DNA of 64,000 nucleotides, from NCBI RefSeq assembly GCF_040545475.1, contig NZ_JBEPMA010000003.1:164257-228256 (forward strand). The letters run 5' to 3'. Each line of letters starts with the position of its first letter. Position 1 is the first letter of the stretch. The notes under the pieces were generated by a model. That model was not told where the DNA came from and searched no databases. It saw only the letters and a program-made list of their open reading frames with translations. Below, piece by piece: positions 16,609-24,472 of this stretch. The stretch is from Peptoniphilus_A olsenii (lineage in GTDB: Bacteria; Bacillota; Clostridia; Tissierellales; Peptoniphilaceae). The translations under genes were made by a program, and so were the position numbers.

Positions 16609-16692
16609 ATGAAACTAATCAATAAAAGTATTATAACAATTAAACTGTCAAAGAAGTTGAAAGAACAAAGAGAAAGATGTATTACACATTGA
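16609..16692 (+). CDS. Candidate RiPP precursor peptide (27 aa)
   Basis: ATG 16609 follows the strong ribosome site AAAGGGGG with five-base spacing. It encodes a basic 27-residue peptide: an N-terminal MKLINKSIITIKLSKKL leader-like half and a C-terminal KEQRERCITH with a single Cys24. No annotation pipeline would normally call it. It lies 42 bases before a radical SAM/SPASM gene of the peptide-maturase type and is separated from it by a perfect hairpin, the usual precursor-enzyme layout. The modified residues and class are unknown. It does not match ranthipeptide or SCIFF precursors (no multiple cysteines) or the KxxxW type. That it is a precursor is inference from position, size and ribosome site. 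Confidence 0.5.
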   Translation: MKLINKSIITIKLSKKLKEQRERCITH

Positions 16693-16706
16693 CAAAGATA
16701 ATGAGG

Positions 16707-16729
16707 TAGAGGAGATTCTATCTCCTCTA
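16707..16729 (+). other. Perfect 10-bp hairpin between precursor and maturase genes
   Basis: TAGAGGAGAT-TCT-ATCTCCTCTA has a ten-pair stem and three-base loop with no T-run after it. It can damp read-through from precursor to maturase or protect the 3' end of the precursor message. GAGG (16703-16706) sits directly before it and the maturase ATG five bases after it. Confidence 0.85.
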
Positions 16730-16734
16730 TAAAT

Positions 16735-18027
16735 ATGCTTTACAAAAATAATTGTTTTATAAAAAAAATTAATAATAAAATTTTTCTTTTTAATCCACAT
16801 TCTTTTGCTATGATGGAGTACAATACATATGGTCTAAATGAAAATGAATTTATTAATAATCTAACTCCTGGCCAGATAAATGAATTAAAAGAAATGGAAG
16901 TTTTTACAAATGATACTACATCCTATGCTTATTCGAGATATTATTCAGATAGGATTAAATATAACAGAATTTTATCAATCTATGATATTTACAGTTTCAA
17001 CTGTAATTTAAATTGTACATATTGTTTTGAAAATGGTATTGAATCAAGTCAAAGTAAAAATTATATGGAAAGGTTATTATTCTATAAAGACTTTATAAAT
17101 TTGTATTATGATGATTTTGATGTGCTTGATTTTGTATTATTTGGAGGTGAACCATTATTAAATATTAATTATATCAAACAAATTTCTGAGTATTTAACTG
17201 ATACTTTTTTTGATAAAGTTATTGATTTTTCTATTACAACGAATGGAACACTAATTGATAAACAAGTAACAGATTACATTAATGAATACAATGTATCAGA
17301 AGTAAGAATTACCTTAGATGGACCTGAAGAAATACATAACCATCGAAGACCGATGCATTTGAAATCTTCATTTAAAAAAACAATTGAAGGGTTAAGAACG
17401 TTGTGTTCGGATACTTCTGCGGATATAGTTATAAACACTATTATAGATGAGGACAATAAAAATTTTTACCAAGATTTGTTTAAATATTTGAAGAATAATT
17501 TTTATGATTATTTTTATAAAATTAGCTTTAATGTAGGAAAAGTATGTAAACCTATTAATTCTAAAAAATCTTTTGGGTTAATTAATAATGAATTTAATGT
17601 AAGTGAATATTATAGTATTATGGAATATATTTTAAAAAATGGGGGTACAATTACATCTCCATTTTACTCCTGCCAATGCTTAAATTCTACTGAGAAATCT
17701 TTTATTATTTCATCTGACATTTCTATATATAAATGTGTTAGTGCTGTAGGCAATAATAAATTTTTGTTATCGACATTTCAAGATTTTAAAAAAGATCCTA
17801 ATTTGTTTTTTAAAAAAAATATTAAAATTATAGAAAATTCCCATAGAGAAAATTGTTTTTCGTGTAAATATTTAACAATGTGTAATGGGGGATGTAAATA
17901 TGATAATTATTTCAATAGCAAAGACATTTGTCGGGAATATTTATTATCTCAAGAAATACACGGATTAATTAATATTTTACAGCAAGGGAGTATTTTAAAG
18001 GATGGAAAAATTAAAAAAAGATATTAG
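16735..18027 (+). CDS. Radical SAM/SPASM peptide maturase
   Basis: 430 residues. An N-terminal domain (about 1-80), of the kind that binds leader peptides, precedes the radical SAM core. The 4Fe-4S motif CNLNCTYC has Cys90, Cys94 and Cys97. FGGEPL is the SAM-binding motif, and TTNGT and RITLDGPEEIHNHRR are typical of SPASM peptide-modifying enzymes. The C-terminal SPASM region has Cys313, 315, 334, 374, 377, 383, 387 and 399, including CFSCKYLTMCNGGC, for auxiliary clusters. It would install a radical-made crosslink on the upstream peptide. No Shine-Dalgarno is adjacent to ATG 16735; see the hairpin note. Codon use is more AT-rich than the neighbouring clpB, which may mean transfer. Confidence 0.85.
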   Translation: MLYKNNCFIKKINNKIFLFNPHSFAMMEYNTYGLNENEFINNLTPGQINELKEMEVFTNDTTSYAYSRYYSDRIKYNRILSIYDIYSFNCNLNCTYCFENGIESSQSKNYMERLLFYKDFINLYYDDFDVLDFVLFGGEPLLNINYIKQISEYLTDTFFDKVIDFSITTNGTLIDKQVTDYINEYNVSEVRITLDGPEEIHNHRRPMHLKSSFKKTIEGLRTLCSDTSADIVINTIIDEDNKNFYQDLFKYLKNNFYDYFYKISFNVGKVCKPINSKKSFGLINNEFNVSEYYSIMEYILKNGGTITSPFYSCQCLNSTEKSFIISSDISIYKCVSAVGNNKFLLSTFQDFKKDPNLFFKKNIKIIENSHRENCFSCKYLTMCNGGCKYDNYFNSKDICREYLLSQEIHGLINILQQGSILKDGKIKKRY

Positions 18028-19575
18028 TATATAATATCTTAAATTTGGTATAAAAGAGTTTATAATTTCAAATATTATAGCACTATTAACAGTGGTCTTT
18101 AAGACGTTTTATCCATATTTAATCAGTTACTCTATTGATAATTTTAATTCTTTGACTATGAATAAAGTATTTATTATATGTATTGTCTTAGTTATTAGCG
18201 TTATACTAATGGATCTTACATATTATTTTAATAAGATAGTAAAGGCAAAATTCAAAAAAATCATTTGTTCAAACATTAGGCGTGATGCTTTTTTGGGATT
18301 TTTAAAAAAGATTATTCACCCAATAAAAAAGATGAAGATAAAGAAACGTCTTTCTTAGTAAATGATGTCAATGAAATCTATAGAGCATATTATGAAAATT
18401 TGATTTATTTTGTTAATAGTATTGTGATGCTAATAATAAGTACTTTTATTTTAATTAGTATTTCAGTAAGAATGGCTATAGTTATCATGGGTAGCTTAAT
18501 TTTAGTATTTATGATTCCAAGATATGTAGGAAAAAACTTAAAATTTTATAATAAAGACTTATCTATAAAAAGAGGTAAGTACTTATCAACAAGTGACCAA
18601 CTTTTTTGTGCGGCAGAATTAATTAATTATAGAGATAATAAAAATATAGAAAATATTTATTTTAAGTCTTTAGAAAATATGCAAGAGTCAAATTATAATT
18701 TGGATAAGTACCAGTCTCTGATTCAAATTGTATCGGGATCTTCTTTATACATTCAAATGCTTTTGGCTTTTATTTTTGGATTAATATTTTCATATAAAGG
18801 AATAATTACAATTGGAGAATTTGCAGCTGCACAATTATATTGCGAATATATTGCTCAGTACAGTATGAACCTCGTTGACGAATTATTAGAAATAAGAGGA
18901 GCAAGGGTATATTTTGATAAATTAGAAGAGATTCAATTAAATTTATTTAATAGTAAGGTTAGAAAGAAATTTAGAGTTAATTCGAATATTATTGAAATTA
19001 AACATTTAATATACTCAATAGATAAAAAACCTTTATTTAATGGTTTAAATCTAAAAGTTAAAAAGAATTTAAAATATATTTTGAAAGGCAAAAATGGTTC
19101 GGGTAAGAGTACCTTATTTAAAATAATTATAGGTCTTATTAATAGATATGAAGGGAGTGTGGAGCTATCTACTGATAAAATAAAATATATTCCTCAAGAA
19201 AAATATTTATTCAATGGAACGGTTCTAGAAAATATCACATTATTTGATGATAATATTAAACCAAGTGATATTTATTCAATAAATAATTTAAAAGAGATTT
19301 TTGATTTTAAATATGATTTAGATCATTATATATCTTATGAAAATAATAATTTATCTGGTGGAGAATCTAGAAAAATTTGCTTAATTAGGACACTTTATAA
19401 AGAAGCAGATTTATACCTTTTAGATGAGCCGATGAATGATTTAGATTTAAATATCAGAGTGAAACTTTTAAAATATTTAGAAGAGTTAAATTCCACAATA
19501 ATAGTAATTGATCACAATATTAACCAAAGTAATTCTGATTTTATAAGTGTTAATTTAGATAATAATAGTTTTTAA
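18002..19575 (+). pseudogene. ABC exporter (TMD-NBD half transporter), interrupted by a nonsense codon and a frameshift
   Basis: The natural start is ATG 18002, overlapping the maturase end, with AGGGAG upstream. The frame reads MEKLKKDISI, then TAA at 18032-18034, then continues in the same frame as YLKFGIKEF and the first membrane helices. At 18304-18310 (A AAA AAG) the frame shifts by -1; adding one A restores 'FLGFLKKDYSPNKKDEDKET' and the frame runs open to 19575. The C-terminal ATPase is intact: Walker A GKNGSGKST, signature LSGGES, Walker B YLLDEP, H-loop IDHN. No peptidase domain is present. It would export the matured peptide. The slippery heptamer could allow some frameshifting, but the stop codon argues for decay. 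Confidence 0.75.
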
Positions 19576-19600
19576 TAGTTTTAAATATTATTCAAATAAG

Positions 19601-19647
19601 TCTGAAAATATTGTAATTAATATTATGATATTTTCAGATTTTTTTAT
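19601..19647 (+). terminator. Terminator of the RiPP-like locus
   Basis: TCTGAAAATAT (19601-19611) pairs with ATATTTTCAGA (19628-19638) and is followed by a T-run. Confidence 0.85.
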
Positions 19648-19724
19648 TTTATAATTGTTAAGAAAATATTACACAAATGTTAAGATTGATTAATTCCTAT
19701 AAATTTTCACGTTATTTTCACAAA

Positions 19725-19816
19725 AGGAGGGTACTATACATAATAATTAGCTAAGTAGTTGGCTAATGTGAGTTTTGAGTTTAATGATGAACTTAGTTTT
19801 AGGAGGAGTATAAATT
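19725..19816 (+). promoter_or_regulatory. Structured leader of the SLH gene
   Basis: A decoy-like AAAGGAGGG (about 19723-19731) has no start codon after it. It is followed by ATTAGC/GCTAAT pairing around TAAGTAGTTG and then the true ribosome site at about 19801. Its role is unknown. Confidence 0.35.
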
Positions 19817-21610
19817 ATGAAACTATATTCGAAAAAATATTTAGCGATGATGCTAGCAGGAGTGTTGGCAACTTCAACTCCAGTGGCAACTTTTGCTAAT
19901 GCAAATGATGAAGAAAGTGCAGTAACTGCAACAGAATCACCGTCAGACCAATCAACAACATCTAATACAACCAATGCGACTGATACTGACTCTCAAACTA
20001 CAAATAGTTCAGAAAATAAAGATTCTAATAGTAATGCAGTCAGTACTCAAACCAATGATACTTGGGAAGCACCTTCAAGTACTATTGAAGTAAGTGAAGG
20101 CAGAAGACCAAGTGATTATCTAAATCTTCCAGATGGAGCTAAAATAATTTATGGTGATGAGAGATTTGATAGAGAATCTGGAACAAGAAGAATTACAGTT
20201 GAATTTGCAGATAAATCTACTAAAACTTATTCTATATACTTTAAGACAGAAGGTTGGAATACTTCAAAAAGTGACTTGAGAATAAGAAATCTAAAATATG
20301 ACGGCAGAAATGTATCAGGTACAACTGAACCTAATGCAACTATTTATCTTGATGATGGAAGAGACACTAAAAGGCTGGGAACATCAAGAAGTAATGGAGA
20401 ATTTTCTTTTGACGTTCGTCTATATACTGACAAAATAGCATATGTTTATGCTGAAAAAGATGGAGTAAAAGGTGAGAGTCAAAGAATTGATGTAAGTGAT
20501 AAAAATGGAAAATCAATTGATGCAACCAACCTTAGACTTTCAGGAGACACACTATCAGGATATGTAAAAAATTATCCTTTTGAAAATATCAAAATTTATC
20601 TAGGATCACGCCTTGTAGGTTCAACAAGGACTGACAAAGATGGATATTTCTCAACTAGATTAAATGAAAGAATTTATGACAGAGATTTAGATGATTTAAG
20701 TTTTTATGTAGAAAAAGATACAAATGTTGTAAATAAAGACTTAAAAGTAACTGAAGCAAACGAAGGTGAAAAACTGCTTAAAGGTACAACAAAAGGTGGA
20801 GAAACAGTAACAGTATTCTCAGCAGATAAAGAGCTTGGTACTATTGATGCAGCAAGAACTGGAGACTTTACTGTATATTTAAATAGAGCTTTAGTTGCAG
20901 GTGAAAAACTTACTATTGAATCTAAAGATAAAGATGGCAAGGTATCAAAAATAGATTTTGTAGTTAGAAAAAAAGCATCACAAACACAACTTGGATATAT
21001 AGTTGGATATCCAGATGGAAGTTTTAAACCAAGTGCCAATGTAACAAGAGCAGAGGCTGCTCAAATGTTTGCTACTCTAATAAATGGAGGAACAAATTTT
21101 GGTACAAGCAAAACTACTAAATTTAGTGATGCCAACGATGGATGGTATTCTGAGGCTATAAACTTTGTAGTCAATAAAGGTTTAATTTCTGGTTACTCTG
21201 ATGGAACATTTAAACCAGATCAAAAGATTACAAGAGCGGAGTTTGCTCAAATGATTTCTGGATATATAAAAGATGGAACAACTAAAAACTCAACTTTTGC
21301 TGACACAAAAGAACATTGGGCTAAAGATGCCGTAGATAAACTTTATGGGAATAAAAATATTAAAGGTTATCCAGACGGAAGTTTCAAACCAAATTCAAAT
21401 ATAACAAGAGCAGAATCAGTTACAATATTAAACTCTGTGTTTAATAGAGTGACAACAAAAGATTCTCTAAACAATGTCAATATAAGTGGACTAAAAACAT
21501 TTAACGATGTAGATGACAGTCACTGGGCATATTATAATATTCTAGATGCATCAAATACTCACAAGAGTGAAAAAGCACCCGGAAACTCTGATGTTGACAT
21601 TTGGAAATGA
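19817..21610 (+). CDS. Cell-surface protein with three SLH domains
   Basis: 597 residues. A signal peptide (cleavage near ATFA-NAN, residue about 28) is followed by a Ser/Thr/Asn-rich linker (about 30-85). Repeated Ig-like or carboxypeptidase-regulatory-like beta domains come next (about 90-385), with 'GTTEPNATIYLDDG', 'GYVKNYPFENIKIYLGS' and 'GTTKGGETVTVF' marking successive units. Three SLH modules close the protein (about 392-430, 450-490, 510-550), each with GYPDGSFKP or GYSDGTFKP and a TRAE motif. SLH triplets bind pyruvylated secondary wall polysaccharide, so it is wall-anchored non-covalently. The start ATG has GGAGGAG. It is a single-gene unit with its own terminator. The ligand is unknown. 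Confidence 0.9.
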   Translation: MKLYSKKYLAMMLAGVLATSTPVATFANANDEESAVTATESPSDQSTTSNTTNATDTDSQTTNSSENKDSNSNAVSTQTNDTWEAPSSTIEVSEGRRPSDYLNLPDGAKIIYGDERFDRESGTRRITVEFADKSTKTYSIYFKTEGWNTSKSDLRIRNLKYDGRNVSGTTEPNATIYLDDGRDTKRLGTSRSNGEFSFDVRLYTDKIAYVYAEKDGVKGESQRIDVSDKNGKSIDATNLRLSGDTLSGYVKNYPFENIKIYLGSRLVGSTRTDKDGYFSTRLNERIYDRDLDDLSFYVEKDTNVVNKDLKVTEANEGEKLLKGTTKGGETVTVFSADKELGTIDAARTGDFTVYLNRALVAGEKLTIESKDKDGKVSKIDFVVRKKASQTQLGYIVGYPDGSFKPSANVTRAEAAQMFATLINGGTNFGTSKTTKFSDANDGWYSEAINFVVNKGLISGYSDGTFKPDQKITRAEFAQMISGYIKDGTTKNSTFADTKEHWAKDAVDKLYGNKNIKGYPDGSFKPNSNITRAESVTILNSVFNRVTTKDSLNNVNISGLKTFNDVDDSHWAYYNILDASNTHKSEKAPGNSDVDIWK

Positions 21611-21636
21611 GTAAAAAATTAATAAAAAATCAAAAA

Positions 21637-21665
21637 GACTGACTTCATTTTGAAGTCGGTCTTTT
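21637..21665 (+). terminator. Terminator of the SLH gene
   Basis: GACTGACTTC-ATTTT-GAAGTCGGTC followed by TTTT. Confidence 0.88.
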
Positions 21666-21785
21666 GCATTGTAGATTATAAAACTATTTTTTTATAATGG
21701 TGAGTATAAGAAATAATAAATATAATTGTAAAAAATAGTTTACATAATAATTAACTGGTGATATATTGTTTTTGGAGGTGAAATT

Positions 21786-22529
21786 ATGAATTTAAAAAAT
21801 AAAATTATGAAGTTTAGTACAGTTTTAGCATTGGCAGTTACTCTATCAAGTCCAATGTCTGCACTTGCTGCAGGACCTAAGGTAAAGTATACACAGCCAG
21901 GAGTTACTGTGCAAAGTGATGCTGCTTTTGTCAGATATGTTTCTATAGATGACATCAAAAATTCGCTAAAAGATGTAGGACCCATCAATGTAAGTTTTGA
22001 TATTGACGATACTCTACTTTTTTCTAGTCAGTATTTTCAATACGGAAAGACTGTGCTGACACCAGGAAAATTTGATTTTCTAAAAGATCAAAAATTTTGG
22101 GATTATGTAGCACTAGAAGGAGATGCACATTCTATACCTAAAGTTTCTACAAAAGAACTAATAAAAATGCATATGGAAAGAGGAGATAATATCTTCTTTA
22201 TAACAGGTAGAACTAGAGGTAGTATGTATAGCGAAGGATATTTAGACAAGACTTCTGAAAATCTAAAGAATTATTTCAATATGGAAAAAGTAAATCCAAT
22301 TGATTACACTGCAGATACTCCAAGAGATGGTTTTAAATATGATAAATCTTATTATATTAAAAAACACAATGTATCAATACATTATGGAGATAGTGACGAT
22401 GATGTATTGGCAGCAAAAGAAGTTGGTATAAGACCAATAAGAATTTTCAGAGCACCTAATTCTACAAATATGCCATTACCACAAGCAGGTGGATATGGAG
22501 AAGAAGTGTTGAGAAATTCAGCATTTTAA
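21786..22529 (+). CDS. aphA: Class B (AphA-like) nonspecific acid phosphatase
   Basis: 247-residue secreted HAD-superfamily (subfamily IIIB) phosphatase. The signal peptide ends near ALAAG (about residue 29). Motif I is FDIDDT with nucleophile Asp72 and Asp74. Motif II is FITGRT, and motif IV is GDSDDD near residue 200. Class B enzymes are magnesium-dependent and dephosphorylate nucleotides and other phosphomonoesters outside the membrane, which would let a scavenger take up nucleosides and phosphate. Length and motif order match AphA. ATG 21786 follows GGAGGTG. The gene stands alone between two terminators. Confidence 0.9.
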   Translation: MNLKNKIMKFSTVLALAVTLSSPMSALAAGPKVKYTQPGVTVQSDAAFVRYVSIDDIKNSLKDVGPINVSFDIDDTLLFSSQYFQYGKTVLTPGKFDFLKDQKFWDYVALEGDAHSIPKVSTKELIKMHMERGDNIFFITGRTRGSMYSEGYLDKTSENLKNYFNMEKVNPIDYTADTPRDGFKYDKSYYIKKHNVSIHYGDSDDDVLAAKEVGIRPIRIFRAPNSTNMPLPQAGGYGEEVLRNSAF

Positions 22530-22557
22530 TTTATTTCAAATAATTATTTATAATGAA

Positions 22558-22588
22558 GCCGGAGAAAGTTAATTCTCTGGCATTTTTG
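22558..22588 (+). terminator. Terminator of the acid phosphatase gene
   Basis: GCCGGAGAA / TTCTCTGGC stem (one G-U pair) followed by ATTTTTG. Confidence 0.8.
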
Positions 22589-22589
22589 T

Positions 22590-22912
22590 ATAAATAAATA
22601 AAAGTCTTTTCTTACGCTTCTTTACTATTTTTCTATTTTACCATTACAAATTCTCTCCACCACATGCAGCTCCTTCGACTTCAGAAATCTTGGCAGATTT
22701 CTTTCGCTCAGGATGACATGGGAGGGGAAATATTCTCTCCATCACATGCAAGACTCTTTATGCGTTCGTTTGCACTCACTTAGTCGAGATGACAGTTGAA
22801 AACACTTAAAATCCCCCCAACTGTCATTTCGAGTGAAAGAAAATTCTTACGAATTTTCTGTAATCGAGGAATCTGCCTCTTTAGGAGTAATTCTGTATAA
22901 ATAAATAGGAAT
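22590..22912 (+). repeat. Dispersed modular intergenic repeat, copy 2
   Basis: It contains module C (about 22663-22740: CTTCGACTTCAGAAATCTTG, then TTTCGCTCAGGATGACATGG), module A (about 22741-22797) and module B (about 22823-22905). A and B face each other around GATGACAGTTG / CAACTGTCATT, which can form a stem. Confidence 0.85.
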
Positions 22913-22923
22913 TTTTTTAAAAA

Positions 22924-22957
22924 TAAAAAAAGTCGCAAAACTAAAGTCTTGCAACTA
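22924..22957 (-). terminator. Terminator of the IclR-family gene
   Basis: On the minus strand AGTTGCAAGAC pairs with GTTTTGCGACT and is followed by a T7 run, just past the regulator's stop codon. Confidence 0.8.
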
Positions 22958-22962
22958 AACTA

Positions 22963-23712
22963 TTAATATTTTGAATATCCTAAACTCTTTGAAAATTCAA
23001 CCCCACAATTCTTAACTGCTTGCACATATTTTGACTCTGAATATCTATCCACTCTGTCTTTAGGAACAACGATACCCACCGCACCAACTAATTCATTCTT
23101 AAAATTAAATACTGGTGCACCCATTCCTATAGCTTCAGTTATATATTCTGAATCTGATATTGAAAAGCGATTTTGGCGAATTTCCCTCAAATCCTCTTTT
23201 AATTTTTCCTTATCTACATCACCTTCTAAATAATCTTCTAGATTTTTACTTAAATAATAATCTATATAGTCATCGCTTTGGAATGCAAGTATCGCTTTTC
23301 GAATTGCTCCTTTGTGCAAATCTATTTCAAGACCAAAGTTTTCTACAATTTTTAATGAGTGATTGCCTTCTGCTTTAGATATTACTAATCCTTTATCTCC
23401 AGATTTTATTATAAGGAAAGAATCTTCGCTTGTTTTATCTGATAAGTTTTTAAGTACATCTTTAGAAATTGATTGTGGATCAATATATGATGATGCCTTT
23501 ATGCCTAGGGGAATGAGTCCTGCCCCTAGTGAATATAAATGTGTTCTGTCGTCTTTTTCTGCATATCCAACTTCAATTAATGTTGATAAAATTCTGTGTG
23601 CAGTGCTAGGGGGTATATCGACAATTTCAGAAATTTCTGCAATTGTCAATTCATGCTCACTCTCTTTTAATGCTTCTAGAACATTTGCTGCTTTAATTAA
23701 ACTTCGAATCAT
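22963..23712 (-). CDS. IclR-family transcriptional regulator
   Basis: 249 residues from ATG 23712, which has GGTGAA upstream; the frame extends 16 codons further but without a ribosome site. The N-terminal winged helix-turn-helix (about 5-60) contains 'LTIAEISEIVDIPPSTAHRI'. The C-terminal IclR effector-binding domain (about 75-245) ends in the 'ITEAIGMGAPVFNFKNELVGAVGIVVP' pattern that shapes the ligand pocket, partly visible here. IclR proteins usually control neighbouring catabolic genes, but here the neighbours are a phosphatase and the V-ATPase operon, transcribed away from it. The effector and targets are unknown. Confidence 0.9.
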   Translation of the reverse strand: MIRSLIKAANVLEALKESEHELTIAEISEIVDIPPSTAHRILSTLIEVGYAEKDDRTHLYSLGAGLIPLGIKASSYIDPQSISKDVLKNLSDKTSEDSFLIIKSGDKGLVISKAEGNHSLKIVENFGLEIDLHKGAIRKAILAFQSDDYIDYYLSKNLEDYLEGDVDKEKLKEDLREIRQNRFSISDSEYITEAIGMGAPVFNFKNELVGAVGIVVPKDRVDRYSESKYVQAVKNCGVEFSKSLGYSKY

Positions 23713-24023
23713 TGTTTCACCTTCTGAGAAAAGTATACCATAAAGTGGAAAGTATTTCACTTAAAGAAATTATGATATTTTTATTATTATAATATCATTT
23801 ATTGTATCAAATTATGCTGCTTTTGGGAAATAACTGTTAATTTCTAGAAAATGGGTATAGTGGTAAATAGGGGAGTATTAATTTTTAAATATTTATTAAA
23901 TTTTTATGGAATGTATTTATTAAATCTATAGTGATAAAATTTCTCTAAATATAAATACTGTAAATTCAAGATATACTAATATATTGGTAAAAACTTATAT
24001 TTAAATTTTAAATATATTTTTTG

Positions 24024-24066
24024 TAATTTCACCATATAAAATGTGATAAGAAGGTGAAATTTTTTG
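24024..24066 (+). terminator. Orphan terminator upstream of the V-ATPase operon
   Basis: AATTTCACC (about 24025-24033) pairs with GGTGAAATT (about 24053-24061) and runs into TTTTTT. No plus-strand gene precedes it: 23713-24023 is AT-rich and holds no recognisable gene, so an unannotated short RNA or a protective barrier is possible. Confidence 0.65.
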
Positions 24067-24082
24067 TGAGCTTGATAATTAC

Positions 24083-24110
24083 TTGATTATACATAAAAAA
24101 GTAATATAAT
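24083..24110 (+). promoter_or_regulatory. Promoter of the V-ATPase operon
   Basis: -35 TTGATT (24083-24088), 16-base spacer, -10 TATAAT (24105-24110). The predicted start near 24117 supports translation beginning at TTG 24152 rather than the earlier in-frame ATG at 24116. Confidence 0.65.
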
Positions 24111-24151
24111 AATTAATGCACAAGGAATTTTTTATAAAGGTGGGGATGTAT

Positions 24152-24472
24152 TTGAAAGATGGTATTGATAGTATATTGGCAATAGATAAAAAAACCAAAG
24201 AACTTGTCGAACAAACTGATAGACAAATTGAAAAAATTAGGTCAGATTTGAGAGAGAAGTTAACTGATATGGAAAATGAGTCTATTGAACATGCAAAAAA
24301 AATAGGTCAAGAGAAATCTCAAGCTGTTATTGACGAATTTAATGAAAAAGTTAGTAATTTAAGGAAACAGAATGAAAATAAACTAAAAGGCATTGAACAG
24401 TTTTACAAAAACCACGAGGCTGAACTCCTTGATGAAGCTTTCGAGCTATTGGTAGGTAAAAATGCAAGGTAA
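24152..24472 (+). CDS. V-type ATPase peripheral-stalk subunit G/H
   Basis: 106-residue, highly charged, almost wholly helical protein ('KKTKELVEQTDRQIEKIRSDL' style heptads), forming the peripheral stalk as a coiled coil with subunit E. The frame is open from ATG 24116. However, AAGGTGGGG abuts ATG 24146 and is correctly spaced for TTG 24152, and the promoter prediction agrees, so TTG 24152 is chosen. First gene of the nine-gene V-ATPase operon; its 3' end overlaps the next gene by 11 bases. Confidence 0.78.
   Translation: MKDGIDSILAIDKKTKELVEQTDRQIEKIRSDLREKLTDMENESIEHAKKIGQEKSQAVIDEFNEKVSNLRKQNENKLKGIEQFYKNHEAELLDEAFELLVGKNAR

Noticed and set aside
16645..16665. CtsR-like GTCAAAG half-sites upstream of the radical SAM gene
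   Set aside because: They lie inside the candidate precursor ORF, the second heptad is poor and they are downstream of the predicted promoter.
18092..18358. Stand-alone 88-residue membrane protein starting at GTG 18092
   Set aside because: Its frame continues an ABC exporter whose start is at 18002 and whose remainder follows after a -1 shift; there is no ribosome site at 18092.
23713..24023. A hidden small gene upstream of the orphan terminator
   Set aside because: No frame with start, ribosome site and reasonable length was found on either strand; only a noncoding RNA remains possible.
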